Made by a program: the position numbers and the translations under genes
Notes under the pieces: generated by a model
The model's input: the letters and a program-made list of their open reading frames with translations, nothing else
The model's database searches: none
Told to the model about the DNA's origin: nothing
Part shown: piece by piece, positions 1 through 9,889 of the stretch
Position numbering within the stretch: the stretch's first letter is position 1
How the letters are laid out: each line of letters starts with the position of its first letter
Assembly (NCBI RefSeq): GCF_000759025.1
Contig: NZ_JPOS01000093.1
Coordinates: 33,747 to 97,746 of the forward strand
Direction: 5' to 3'
Length of the DNA: 64,000 nucleotides
Source of the DNA: Phaeodactylibacter xiamenensis
GTDB taxonomy: Bacteria; Bacteroidota; Bacteroidia; Chitinophagales; Saprospiraceae

Positions 1-1084
1 AACTCATGGTCAGGACATTCTCGCTATGCCCGGAAGCCGCCAGGTCGGCATAAAAAGCTTCCACGCTGCTGCCCACCCAATCCAGGAGGTTGGGGTGGAA
101 ATTCGCCTGATTGCTGTGGGTATCAAAACCATCGATGGTAACCATAAAGACCTTGGTACCCAGGCTGCCTTTGATCATCCTGGCAACGATTGCCATCTGC
201 TCGGCGAGGTAGTTGTCAGGATAAGCGACCTGATTGCTGCCATCGTTGTACGCCCGCTGAATGGATTCCGAATAACGAAAGGCGCTGTTCGCTACCTGCC
301 GCACGTACCGCAGTTCGCGCTCGAAAGGCTGATTGCCAAGGTTGCCCGACTCGTAAAGCGTGCCCGTTTGTGCAATCTGATAAAACTCCGCCGGATTGCT
401 GATCGCCAGCGCATAATTAGCCGAATCGCTGCGGAAGATCATATTGGGCTGCACCCCAATCTGCAGGGCAGGCGGGATAACCGGAGGGGCGCTCAGAAAG
501 GCAGGCAGGTCCTGTTCCAGCCAACGCCCCATCCAACCGGTATTGACCACCTCACTGCTATCGGAGGCGGAGGCCCAGATATCGGAGGAGCGGAAGTGGG
601 AATAATTTTGCTGAGGATAGCTGACGTTGTGCACCACCTTCATGCGCCCCTCTTCCCAAAAGGGCTGTAGCCCGAGTAGTTCGTTCGGCATGCCGTAATC
701 GTCGGACAGCGCCCAAAGGCCATTTTCGGGTACGGCAAGGGTGGGCCGGATATTGTAATAAGTGTCATTGCCACGAAGGATGACCGTATTCAGCCCATCA
801 TTGCCCCCTTTTAGGCGCAGCAGTACCAGCACGCGGTCGCCGCAGTTCGTATTCGACAAGCCCGCCAGTATAGGCCCGGGTGCAAAGGCGCTCACCGGGT
901 AACCACTCAGCGTCAGGGCACCGCCCAGGGCAGCCAGGCCGGTCATTTTCAGGAAATCCCGCCGGCCCCATTCCTGATGCATATTTTCATGGGCTTCGCC
1001 ATCCTGCAAACGGGTGCCTTTTTTGCGCTCCAGGTAGCGTTTAGCCTTGGGGTGGTAAGTATCGTGGTGATCGTGCTTTGCCAT
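1..1084 (-). CDS. DUF1501 domain protein, 3' end beyond window
   Basis: The reading frame starts at ATG 1084 and stays open to the left edge, so about 361 residues are visible and the C-terminus is missing. After a Lys/His-rich leader there is a twin-arginine motif (R41-R42, RRDFLKMTG) followed by a hydrophobic Ala/Gly/Leu stretch, which predicts Tat export. The body (LLRLKGGNDGLNTVI, then WASASDSSEVVNTGWMGRWL and VTIDGFDTHSNQ) matches DUF1501, a sulfatase/alkaline-phosphatase-fold family of unknown function. It lies 10 bases downstream of a DUF1800 gene on the same strand; these two families are commonly paired, so an operon is likely. The family call is firm; substrate and role are unknown. 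Confidence 0.85.
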   Translation of the reverse strand, partial: MAKHDHHDTYHPKAKRYLERKKGTRLQDGEAHENMHQEWGRRDFLKMTGLAALGGALTLSGYPVSAFAPGPILAGLSNTNCGDRVLVLLRLKGGNDGLNTVILRGNDTYYNIRPTLAVPENGLWALSDDYGMPNELLGLQPFWEEGRMKVVHNVSYPQQNYSHFRSSDIWASASDSSEVVNTGWMGRWLEQDLPAFLSAPPVIPPALQIGVQPNMIFRSDSANYALAISNPAEFYQIAQTGTLYESGNLGNQPFERELRYVRQVANSAFRYSESIQRAYNDGSNQVAYPDNYLAEQMAIVARMIKGSLGTKVFMVTIDGFDTHSNQANFHPNLLDWVGSSVEAFYADLAASGHSENVLTMS

Positions 1085-1094
1085 TATTCAGAGG

Positions 1095-2546
1095 TTAGTT
1101 GAGCTGCCATTCCGGGAGGCGGACCAGGTGAACAAATAGGTTGACAATCTGCCAGGGCACAGCACCGTAGTACAGGCTCCAGGTACCGTCCTCAAAGTAA
1201 TTATCGGGCACATCGCCTTTGAAGTAGAGCGTAGCCACTTCCAGCAGGCGGTCTTCGAGCGGGCGGTTCAAAAAGAAAGTCGCCAGCGATTGCGTAATGA
1301 CCGCCGGGTCGGTTTCCTCCAGCCCCACCCGCTCGATAGCCATATCGCGCAGGCGGTCGAGGAACGCCTGTGAACCGGTCATGCTGTACAGCACATTCTC
1401 ACACCCTGACCACCGCGCGGTAAGGGTATTCTCTGTCAGCCAGCTGTGGTGCTCCGGCCAGCCCGCTACGTCCACCGGGTTGAAGACTTCCTGCCCGAGA
1501 TTGCCCGCCAGAAAAGTGAGGTACCCAACGAGGTCCTCATTGTAATCTTCTTCCCAAATGCCGCCCGTCCTGCGAATGACACCAACCAGGGCTTCCAGCG
1601 GGCTGCGCACCCGGGCATTGATGAAGCGCTGCTCGTAAAAATGCTCGCTGTGGAAAAGCTGCCGCAGCACGGGCATGATTTCCCAGTTGTTGTCCCGGAA
1701 GGTCTGCGCCAGACCCTCAACAATGACCGGGTCGGGCTCTTCATAGACATAAAAGCGATAAAGCTTGCTGCAGATGTAATTGGCGACCTCCTGCGAGCGC
1801 AGCGTAAAGATAAGCTCGTGCACATCGTCGTACCCCCAGTTGCCCGCATGCCCAAAGATCGTTTTGGAGGTATTGTCGTACAGGTTAGGATCAAAATTAA
1901 CGGTAGGGTCACAGGAATACATATTCACCCGCCAGCCGGTCAGGGCGCGGGCTACTTCCACGATATCGTTTTGGGTATAGCCATTGCCCTCGCCCATCGT
2001 GAAGAGCTCCATGAGTTCGCGGGCGTAGTTTTCGTTAGGCTGCTCTGCGATATTTTGATTCCCATTGAGGAAGGTGAGCATCGCCGGATTAACGCCCATT
2101 TCTTCCACGAAAGTGCGGAAATTGCCAAACGCCCGCCGGTGCAGCAAGTCGTAATAATGCCACATGAAGGAGTTGCAGGCATAGTCGTTTTCACGGGTCA
2201 CAAAGTGGTTGTGCCAGAACAGTGCCAGCTTAGCCCGAACGCTCTCGGTAGCCATTTCCCGGATCCATCGGCGGAAGAAGGCGCTCTTGACTTCAAAATA
2301 GGTCTGCATATCATCATCCGGGTAATCGTCGTAAGCCCAGTTGGCCCAATAGGGGGCGTCGGGATCGGGCAGGTTGGCGGCCTCATCGAGCAGTTGGTCG
2401 GCCAGCGCCTGAGGCGAAAGCGACAGCCCGGCAGTGACCGTGTTATGAGCGGCTCCGAACCCGAGGCGGGCATAAAGATGCTGCACCCGCTGTTCGTTCC
2501 AGGGCTTTTCCGCACTCGGCTGATAGGGCGCTAATGAATCTGGCAT
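1095..2546 (-). CDS. DUF1800 domain-containing protein
   Basis: A 483-residue protein of the DUF1800 family. Visible family features are the N-terminal LYARLGFGA region, RAKLALFWHNHFVT (about residues 102-115), the NYARELMELFTMGEGNGYTQ block that is the most conserved part of the family, and RALTGWRV soon after it. No clear signal peptide is present at this start (MPDSLAPYQ), whereas its partner DUF1501 protein carries a Tat signal; the two might travel together, which is inference. The stop is 10 bases before the DUF1501 start, so the pair is probably one transcript. It is divergent from the large T9SS gene starting at 2633. The biochemical function of DUF1800 is unknown. Confidence 0.88.
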   Translation of the reverse strand: MPDSLAPYQPSAEKPWNEQRVQHLYARLGFGAAHNTVTAGLSLSPQALADQLLDEAANLPDPDAPYWANWAYDDYPDDDMQTYFEVKSAFFRRWIREMATESVRAKLALFWHNHFVTRENDYACNSFMWHYYDLLHRRAFGNFRTFVEEMGVNPAMLTFLNGNQNIAEQPNENYARELMELFTMGEGNGYTQNDIVEVARALTGWRVNMYSCDPTVNFDPNLYDNTSKTIFGHAGNWGYDDVHELIFTLRSQEVANYICSKLYRFYVYEEPDPVIVEGLAQTFRDNNWEIMPVLRQLFHSEHFYEQRFINARVRSPLEALVGVIRRTGGIWEEDYNEDLVGYLTFLAGNLGQEVFNPVDVAGWPEHHSWLTENTLTARWSGCENVLYSMTGSQAFLDRLRDMAIERVGLEETDPAVITQSLATFFLNRPLEDRLLEVATLYFKGDVPDNYFEDGTWSLYYGAVPWQIVNLFVHLVRLPEWQLN

Positions 2547-2632
2547 AGTGGCTGGTATTGAATCGCAATTCCTAAAATTAGCAAAAACCCAACAATTATT
2601 TTGTAACTTTCATGGAGCAAATTATCTGAACC

Positions 2633-5600
2633 TTGAAGACGTACATCTTACCTTTATTCCTATTGCTGCTTTCCACAGCAGCAACCACTGCTCAGGAGCT
2701 GCTTTTTGAAGAGGACTTCAATAGCTGCGGCCTGAGCAGCAACTGGACGGTCAACCTCACCGGCAACCCGGATGCGGCCTGGTCCGTTGGCCTGCCCGAA
2801 AATGAAAACAGCGATGGCAGCAGTATCGACGGCAGCTGTATGCTGATCATGGACGATGACGCTACGGGTGAGAACAGCCCCGCCTGGACGCTGCAACTGG
2901 AATCCCAGCCGTTCGATGCCACCGGCTGGTCGCGGGTAACCCTCTACGCTGATGTCCACTTCCGGAATTACGACGGGCTCGATGCTTTTGACCTCCTGGC
3001 TTTCGATGGCAATGAATGGCAATTGCTCCGCCGCTTTCAGGGCGTGGAAGGGCAGACCGGGACGCAATTTTCAGCATTCCTTCCAGTTGAAATCGACCTC
3101 ACTTTCTTTGCACACGAGACCTTACAAATTGCCGTCCGCTACGACGATGGGGGCACCTGGGGCTGGTGGGCCGGCATCGACAACATCCGGGTGGAAGGCA
3201 CCGGCAGCGGCACCCCTGTCCTTCTGGAAACCTTCAACGAATGCGCCCTGCCCGATGGCTGGCTCAATGAAACCCTAAGTGGGCCGGCGGGATGGTCGTT
3301 CGGAATGGTGGATAACGAAAATGCCGGCGCCAACAACAGCATCAACGGCTCCTGCATGGCGTTTTTTGATGACGATGGACTGGGCGAAGATGCCCCCTTT
3401 TCCAAAGCTCTCCTGCTCAGCCCGGTCATTAACGGGCTGGAATTCTCAGAATACCGCCTCGAATTCGATGCCGTCATCCGGCAGTACACGGACCTGGAAA
3501 GCCTTTCGGTGGGCCTGCGGGATGAAGCGACCGGCGAGACAGCCTGGGCACAAGCCTATCTCGAAGATCAGGGCGGTCCGCTGTTCGACAATTCCGTTCA
3601 GCTGGTGGTCGACCTGTCCGAGTACCGTAGCCCACAGATGCGCCTCGCCTTCCTCTACGACGATGGCAACGGCTGGGGCTGGTGGGCCGCGCTGGACAAT
3701 ATCAAACTGATTGGCGAAGGCAGCACCAATGACCTTTGCGAGAACGCCATTGCATTAGAACTAGACGCCCCCTGCACGCCCGGCAATAATCAGGGCAGCG
3801 TCTACACCGGACCCGATGCCTGTACCCCGCCCGGCGCAGGCAGCCTTTGGTACCAATACACCGCAGCGGGCAGTCAGTGGGTACACCTGCGCACTTTCGC
3901 CGGGTACAACGATGCGGTCACCATCTTCACCGGCGATTGCACCTCCCCGGAAGTGCTCACCTGCACCGATTACGATGCACATGGCTTTACCGGAGAAGAC
4001 TTGTACTTTGAAGCCGAAGCAGGCACAACTTACTTTATTAGGGTTCATGGCCAGCGCGCTGAGTTTGGGGTACCGCGCGGTGCCCACTGCATCCAACTGT
4101 CCAGCGATGGGCCGCCCCCTACCCCTCCTGCCAATGATGACTGCGCCAATGCCTTACCGCTGGAAGCCGATGGTAATTGTGTGTCCGGCAATAATTACCA
4201 CGCGACCTTTGAAGGGCCGGTCCCAAGCAGAAACAACAAAGCACAGGCTGACATCTGGTTCCGCTTTACCCCGGAAGATGGAACGCCTTTGCGCATCCAA
4301 TCCCAGGCCGACTTCGCCGATGTGCTCACCGTCTACCGGGGCAGTTGCGGAGCGCTGGAAGAGGTCGCCTGCAATGAACTGGGGCAGGAGCTCCTCCTCG
4401 AAGCCCCCGAAGCCGGCACGACCTATTACCTGCAGCTCAGCGGGTTCTTCGCTACGCTGGAAGGCACCTGCTGCTTAAAAATCGAAGCTGCCCCTGAGGA
4501 ACCACCGGCAAATGTCCTGTGCGGCACCGCCATTGAACTGGAGCTGGGTGATGATTGCACGGCCGTACAACCCACCGGAGCAGGCTTTTCCGGTCCTTTG
4601 TCCTCCTGCGCACTCGGGCAGTCTGATGCCGTTTGGTACACCTTCACCGCACCCGGCAGTGGCTCGGTGGCTTTTGAGCTGGAGAGCGATTTTGTAGCCA
4701 CACTAAGCGTTTTCAGCGGCAGCTGTGCCAACCTCGAAGAAATTTTCTGCGCCACGGCCCCCGATGCCTGCACCCATACCAATCGCCTCAGCGGGCTTAC
4801 CCCTGGTCAGCAGTACTTCCTGCGCCTCGGGGTCAACAGCAGCCTCACAGGCTGGGCGGGAGCAGGTACGGCTTGTCTGCGGGTGGACGAAGCAAGCGGG
4901 GCACCTAATGCCGGTCCCCTGTCGCTTTTCGCCAACCTGGAATGCTTTGGCAACGGGCGTGCCCTCCTGCTACTGGAAGCTACCGGTGGCTCCGGCGGTT
5001 ATACCTTTACCGGCATTTCTGATGGCAGCCTGCTTGACGATGGCATGGCTTACTTCGCGGAGGTAACGGATGAGGCCGGATGCAGTGCCGTGATTTCCGG
5101 AACCATCAACTGCCCCGCTACCTGCCCTCTGGATGTGGAGATAGAAATTCTGGAAGAAAACGACTGCCCCAACGACTTCAACGCTGTCCTGCAGGTGGCG
5201 GCATTGGGTGGTTCCGACAGCCTGCGTTATACCTGGCAAAACGGATATGACGGCCCGCTGCTCACTCAGGCTATGAACGGCAGCTACCGGGTGACGGTCA
5301 CCGATCTGACCAACAACTGCTCGGCCATAGCAGCCTACGAAATAGGAGCGATTGCACCAATTGCCGTGGAAGTCCTGGAACTCAGCCCGCCATCCTCCGG
5401 CGGTATGGATGGCAGCATTTCGGTGGCCGTTAGCGGCGGCACCCCGCCTTATCTGTACGAGTGGTCCCTCGATGGCGCCTTCGTTTCCAATGCTGCCAAT
5501 CCACAAAACCTAAGTGCGGGCGCTTACCAGTTGCACATTACGGATGCCAATGGCTGTACCTTCAGCGCTGAGGATATTGAACTGGGTACGCCTTCCACCA

Positions 5601-5869
5601 CCCTTTCGGAACCTATGCATGCCCGCATCAACGTTTATCCCAACCCGAACCGCGGCCTCTTCTACGTAGATGCGGAGGATTTACCCGCTCCCGTCACTCA
5701 CCTGGAAGTGTACACTGCTTCCGGGCAGTTGGTCCGGCGGGTGGACATAGGCGCTAACTGGCAACCGCCCTATGCCGTTGACCTGTCGGGCAGCAGCACG
5801 GGGCTGTACCTGCTCCGGGTGTTTACCGAAGCAGGCATAGCTCAACGAAGGGTAATAGTGGGGCGGTAG
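2633..5869 (+). CDS. Large secreted multidomain protein with T9SS sorting domain
   Basis: 1,078 residues beginning at TTG; the nearby ATG at 2612 reaches a stop after five codons, so TTG is the only start that gives the obvious signal peptide (MKTYILPLFLLLLSTAATTAQ). Order of parts: two tandem MAM/jelly-roll-like modules (about residues 22-190 and 198-365, both ending in WGWWA-x(2)-DNI), three Cys-rich PPC-like modules each starting NDxC/NVLC (about 370-490, 500-615, 625-750), SprB-like repeats (about 855-990), and a T9SS tail (YPNPNRG, then GLYLLRVFTEAG). It should be exported by Sec and then by T9SS to the cell surface or medium. No catalytic motif was recognised; an adhesin role is inference. 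It converges on the VCBS gene with 7 bases between stops. Confidence 0.87.
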   Translation: MKTYILPLFLLLLSTAATTAQELLFEEDFNSCGLSSNWTVNLTGNPDAAWSVGLPENENSDGSSIDGSCMLIMDDDATGENSPAWTLQLESQPFDATGWSRVTLYADVHFRNYDGLDAFDLLAFDGNEWQLLRRFQGVEGQTGTQFSAFLPVEIDLTFFAHETLQIAVRYDDGGTWGWWAGIDNIRVEGTGSGTPVLLETFNECALPDGWLNETLSGPAGWSFGMVDNENAGANNSINGSCMAFFDDDGLGEDAPFSKALLLSPVINGLEFSEYRLEFDAVIRQYTDLESLSVGLRDEATGETAWAQAYLEDQGGPLFDNSVQLVVDLSEYRSPQMRLAFLYDDGNGWGWWAALDNIKLIGEGSTNDLCENAIALELDAPCTPGNNQGSVYTGPDACTPPGAGSLWYQYTAAGSQWVHLRTFAGYNDAVTIFTGDCTSPEVLTCTDYDAHGFTGEDLYFEAEAGTTYFIRVHGQRAEFGVPRGAHCIQLSSDGPPPTPPANDDCANALPLEADGNCVSGNNYHATFEGPVPSRNNKAQADIWFRFTPEDGTPLRIQSQADFADVLTVYRGSCGALEEVACNELGQELLLEAPEAGTTYYLQLSGFFATLEGTCCLKIEAAPEEPPANVLCGTAIELELGDDCTAVQPTGAGFSGPLSSCALGQSDAVWYTFTAPGSGSVAFELESDFVATLSVFSGSCANLEEIFCATAPDACTHTNRLSGLTPGQQYFLRLGVNSSLTGWAGAGTACLRVDEASGAPNAGPLSLFANLECFGNGRALLLLEATGGSGGYTFTGISDGSLLDDGMAYFAEVTDEAGCSAVISGTINCPATCPLDVEIEILEENDCPNDFNAVLQVAALGGSDSLRYTWQNGYDGPLLTQAMNGSYRVTVTDLTNNCSAIAAYEIGAIAPIAVEVLELSPPSSGGMDGSISVAVSGGTPPYLYEWSLDGAFVSNAANPQNLSAGAYQLHITDANGCTFSAEDIELGTPSTTLSEPMHARINVYPNPNRGLFYVDAEDLPAPVTHLEVYTASGQLVRRVDIGANWQPPYAVDLSGSSTGLYLLRVFTEAGIAQRRVIVGR

Positions 5870-5876
5870 ATTTTGA

Positions 5877-8800
5877 TTACCGCACTATTGTAATTGGCAG
5901 CGCCTCACCAGTCTCCGTGCGCACCCAGTACAGGCCTGTGGGCAGTGCCGAGACATCCACAGAGGTCACCTTAGTATCCAATGCTATAGTTTGAAGCCAT
6001 TGCCCTGTGCCAATGTACAATTGCAAACGCTGTGTCAATGATTGCCCGTGGGCCCTAATCCAAATACGATCACGGGCCGGATTTGGAAACAGCGTAATTT
6101 CATCGCTCAGGGAAAGACCTGTTGACCCACTGCTGATCAGCACCACCTCCTCACAATAAGTATGCTCCCCCCAGTCATTAGCCGCTGTGAGACAAACCGT
6201 ATAGGTACCGGGTGCTGCATAAATGTGCTCCGGGTGCTGCGCTGTACTGCCTTGCCCATCGCCGAAGTCCCAAACCCAGCTCGTAGGGGTATTGTTGGAG
6301 ACATCCGTGAAGACAACCTGTAGCTCGGCCGTTTCGTAGGCAAAAGCGGCCGCAGGCGTGAAGTCCGGCAGTTCGGATACCATCACATTTTGAACGTTGT
6401 TGGTGATGATAGGCGGATTGAAGTCGAAGTAAATGCCAGCGGTATTCTCAACTAGGGTATTTTCGTCCAGCCCGGGCAGGGCTTCGATTTCAAACTGCAC
6501 AAAGCCGTGGCTTTCCGGTTCATTGGTGGTGCTGTCGGGCAGCAGGATGTCCCGGAAGTGAAATTCCAAACGGCCATCTTCGTACAGTACGGCCTCGTAG
6601 GGATGGCTGCTGCTGCCTGGCACAAAGGTGGCCCAGTCGAGGTCTTCCGATAGCTGATCGCGCAGAACCACATTGAAGGCGGTATCGGTGCCCGTATTCT
6701 GAAAACGGATGGTGTACAGCAGGGGCTCCTCAAACAGGGTATAGTTTTGAGTAAAAGGCGGTTGTTCCGAACGCGCCGGGTGCACCTGCTTATCGTTGGG
6801 ATCGTACGCACAGTTGATGATGGAAGTGAACCCAAAAGTCTCTGCGGGCAGGGGTTCACCTATGGCATTATAGGGCACTACGCCCACCTGAATATCCAGG
6901 GGCGAACCGATAAATTCCACCCCGGCAATGACCATGTTCAACGCTACGGAGCGGCTCTCCCCCGGCTGCAAACCTTCAAAGTCCCAGAACAGGGTATCGC
7001 CTGACGACTGAGCGGGCACGGGCGTCGCTTCCACCAATTCGGCCAGCTCATTGAGGACCAGATAAGCCTGCCCATCGAAGGGCCAACAGCCATCATTGGT
7101 GTAATTGAGCCAAAAGGGCACGGTAAAGCCGCAGCGGGTGGGCGCAGAGGCCAGCGTTATGCCTGCTTCGGGCTCCTCGGTATTCGGGCTTACACCAAAT
7201 TCCAGGCTGTCAATGGCCGTGCCATCGAAGGTGATTTCGTAGCTCTCGGGGGTGGTGGTTAGGGCCCAGCACTCTTCGAGCTGGGGGCTGATGTTGTAGG
7301 TGCCTTCTGCCCCGTAAACGGTAAACCGCCCTTCCTCATCTGTGAAGACCGCCAGTGCCTCAGGCTCTATCGTGATTGGGAAGCGGTCGAGGAGGACCTC
7401 CTGTGTGTCGCGCTGCCCATTGGCATTGATATCAAAGAAAACCTGCCCGGAAACGCCCACGTCGTTGGCCAGATTATAAGACACAATGATACGATCGATA
7501 CCGCCATTCGGAGGGCTCTCTGCATTACCTACAATATCCAGGTCCCCATCGCCATCCATATCTGCCAGTTCGAAGCCGCGAACCGCAATAGCTGCGTTTG
7601 GGATGGGCAAAGGGGGCAAAAAATCACCATTGCCCTGCCCTTTCAACCACTGCATGGGAAAGTCCTGATACCCTGAAGTCACAATATCCTGCACCCCATC
7701 ACCGTCGTAATCCGTCAGTGTGAATTTTTCCATAGCCGGGCCACCAACGTAGATATCCTGCTGCGCCCCCAAATAGCCGCCCCCTGTACCTGGCCACCAG
7801 GCGATCCGGTCCTCTCCCCCAAAGCTGTTATCCGCAGAAACGATGATGTCCATTAAGCCGTCCTCGTTCAAATCAGCGGCCTGTGCATAGAGCGCCGTTG
7901 TTATGTTCGTGGTCAGGGTATGAAGGTTATAAAAATCCCCTCCTCCCAAATTAATCCGGTAATCGATCACCGGGTCTTCGCCTTTGCAGACAACGAGGTC
8001 GGTAAGCCCGTCGCCGTTTAGGTCCGCAGGAAGGACATCCAGTACCCCTTCCACTTCTTCCCAAAGAAGGACGTAGTCGCCCCAACTACTGCCATGATTT
8101 GGCACCCAGCCTACGTAACCGGTAGGCTGGCCATTGTGGCTCGGAGAGGCCCAGAGCATATCGAGGTCGCCGTCGCCGTCCATATCTGCCATCTGAAGGT
8201 CCCGCTTGAAAAAATAGCCGCTCTCGAAAGGAGGCGTTTCGGTAAAGGTGCCATCCGTATTGTTGATGTAAACGCAAAACATGCTTTGGTTAGTCGCATT
8301 GTCCTGCACACTGCCTGCGAGGACATCCGGCCAGCCGTCGTTGTTGTAATCAAAAACAGCAATACTGGCAGGTTCATAGTTATGCCTCCTTGCAATCAGC
8401 CTGGGCTGCGAATACCTCTGACCTTCGTTTCTAACCCAAACCAGGGCATCGCTGCCGCCAGAGCCCACGACAATATCTGGCCGGCCATCCTGGTCAACAT
8501 CAGCTACTACAGGGAGACCAACCTGGTATACACCAAGTTCTACGAGTGCGGGCGGGGCAAACGCTCCATTGCCTTCAGAAGCCAGCCAAAGCAGGGCCTC
8601 CTTTGGAGGGGCTGAGCTGTTAATTCCGTAAAGGATATCCGGGAAACCATCCCCGTTGAGGTCGGGCAGGTCAAGAAAGCGCTGATAAGCGGCATAATCC
8701 TGTAGCTTGATGTCAGGCCCGAAGTGTCCGGTACCATCGTTCTGGAGCCACCCCACTTCGCCGTAGCGGTGGCAGGAAGCAAGGTCAAGATCCCCGTCAC

Positions 8801-9671
8801 CATCCATATCCGCCGTTTGCACATAGTAGCTACCGTAGGCGGGCAGCAGGGTATCCGGGGCCGAAAAAGCACCGCCCCCCAGATTGCGGAAAAGGGTCAG
8901 CCCGGCACCGCCTTCGTCTTCAATGCGGTTGGAACAAACGATGTCCGGCAGGTCATCCCCATCAAAGTCTCCGGTAACGACCGAATTAGGGCCTAAATGG
9001 GTATCATTAATGACCTGAAAATCAGCAAAAGTGCCATTGCCCAGGTTCTCATGCCAGCAGAGGCGATGGTCAGAATGAGCGGCGACCACAACGTCCTGAT
9101 CACCATCTCCATCCAGGTCTTCTGCATGAACGCTGTTGGCACTATTATGATCAGCGCTAAGGAGCTGAGCATCGCCGAAGGTGCCGTCACCCTGCCCGGG
9201 CAGCCAGGATACGCCCTGAGATTCTCCGACAAGAGCATCCGTCTGACCGTCACCATTGAGGTCGGCAAGGTAAAGGTCTGTCACTAGCCCGGCGTCGTAA
9301 ATGATCGTGGGCGGCCCGAAGGTACCATTGCCATTATTGAAGTGAATCCCAAAACCTGCCTGGTAGGAAGCAAAAAGTAAGTCTTCGTCCCCGTCGCTAT
9401 CTATATCGAAGCTGGTCAGGGAGCGGTAAAGCCGGTCCGTAAAGTCAATGGGGTTTTGATGGCCGAAGGTGCCATCCTCAAGCTGCGGGAGCCAAAACAG
9501 GCGCTTATCTGTAGCACAAATAACATCGGTGCGGCCGTCGCCATTTACATCTGAGCCTATGCTGAACTGAACGTTCCCTACTTCGTCAAAGAGATCAATG
9601 GCAGGCGCATACTGGGCATTAAGCCCTGCAGTAAAAAACAGGCTTACTACTACTAACTGGAGTTTATTCAT
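5877..9671 (-). CDS. FG-GAP/VCBS repeat protein with T9SS sorting domain
   Basis: 1,264 residues from ATG 9671, chosen because it opens a clear signal peptide (MNKLQLVVVSLFFTAGLNAQ); the frame stays open upstream to 9926 but that would overlap the next gene. Residues ~25-690 are a long run of FG-GAP/VCBS repeats with Ca-binding loops such as DLNGDGQTD and DMDGDGDLD, expected to fold as beta-propellers. Then come a Cna-B/SdrD-like module (VFFDINANGQRDTQE), a DUF11-like module (YTIRFQNTGTDTAFNVVLRD), a PKD domain (WVWDFGDG) and a T9SS tail (LFPNPARDRIWI, GLYWVRTETG). The predicted place is cell surface or secreted, with Ca binding. Role in adhesion or polymer binding is inference. Confidence 0.88.
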   Translation of the reverse strand: MNKLQLVVVSLFFTAGLNAQYAPAIDLFDEVGNVQFSIGSDVNGDGRTDVICATDKRLFWLPQLEDGTFGHQNPIDFTDRLYRSLTSFDIDSDGDEDLLFASYQAGFGIHFNNGNGTFGPPTIIYDAGLVTDLYLADLNGDGQTDALVGESQGVSWLPGQGDGTFGDAQLLSADHNSANSVHAEDLDGDGDQDVVVAAHSDHRLCWHENLGNGTFADFQVINDTHLGPNSVVTGDFDGDDLPDIVCSNRIEDEGGAGLTLFRNLGGGAFSAPDTLLPAYGSYYVQTADMDGDGDLDLASCHRYGEVGWLQNDGTGHFGPDIKLQDYAAYQRFLDLPDLNGDGFPDILYGINSSAPPKEALLWLASEGNGAFAPPALVELGVYQVGLPVVADVDQDGRPDIVVGSGGSDALVWVRNEGQRYSQPRLIARRHNYEPASIAVFDYNNDGWPDVLAGSVQDNATNQSMFCVYINNTDGTFTETPPFESGYFFKRDLQMADMDGDGDLDMLWASPSHNGQPTGYVGWVPNHGSSWGDYVLLWEEVEGVLDVLPADLNGDGLTDLVVCKGEDPVIDYRINLGGGDFYNLHTLTTNITTALYAQAADLNEDGLMDIIVSADNSFGGEDRIAWWPGTGGGYLGAQQDIYVGGPAMEKFTLTDYDGDGVQDIVTSGYQDFPMQWLKGQGNGDFLPPLPIPNAAIAVRGFELADMDGDGDLDIVGNAESPPNGGIDRIIVSYNLANDVGVSGQVFFDINANGQRDTQEVLLDRFPITIEPEALAVFTDEEGRFTVYGAEGTYNISPQLEECWALTTTPESYEITFDGTAIDSLEFGVSPNTEEPEAGITLASAPTRCGFTVPFWLNYTNDGCWPFDGQAYLVLNELAELVEATPVPAQSSGDTLFWDFEGLQPGESRSVALNMVIAGVEFIGSPLDIQVGVVPYNAIGEPLPAETFGFTSIINCAYDPNDKQVHPARSEQPPFTQNYTLFEEPLLYTIRFQNTGTDTAFNVVLRDQLSEDLDWATFVPGSSSHPYEAVLYEDGRLEFHFRDILLPDSTTNEPESHGFVQFEIEALPGLDENTLVENTAGIYFDFNPPIITNNVQNVMVSELPDFTPAAAFAYETAELQVVFTDVSNNTPTSWVWDFGDGQGSTAQHPEHIYAAPGTYTVCLTAANDWGEHTYCEEVVLISSGSTGLSLSDEITLFPNPARDRIWIRAHGQSLTQRLQLYIGTGQWLQTIALDTKVTSVDVSALPTGLYWVRTETGEALPITIVR

Positions 9672-9889
9672 CGTTCGTTTTGGTTTAGCACAGCAAGGTA
9701 CGGCTTTTGGCAGATACACCATGGCAAGGCCAATCAAAGTGTTTTGAAAATTTGATTGGGACTTCACCTCAGCTGCTATCAGGCTAATAAAAAAGCTGGT
9801 CTGATAAAAGAAAACCGCAATGCTGACTGATGGGCGCACTGGCAGGCGCAACCCTTGATGAGCCCCTAAGCTGGGAATGGCCCTTTTGC

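Noticed and set aside
1446..2534. 362-codon plus-strand ORF opposite the DUF1800 gene
   Set aside because: It lies wholly antisense to a clear conserved family, and its composition (rich in His, Val, Arg without domains) is that of a complementary-strand shadow in GC-rich DNA.
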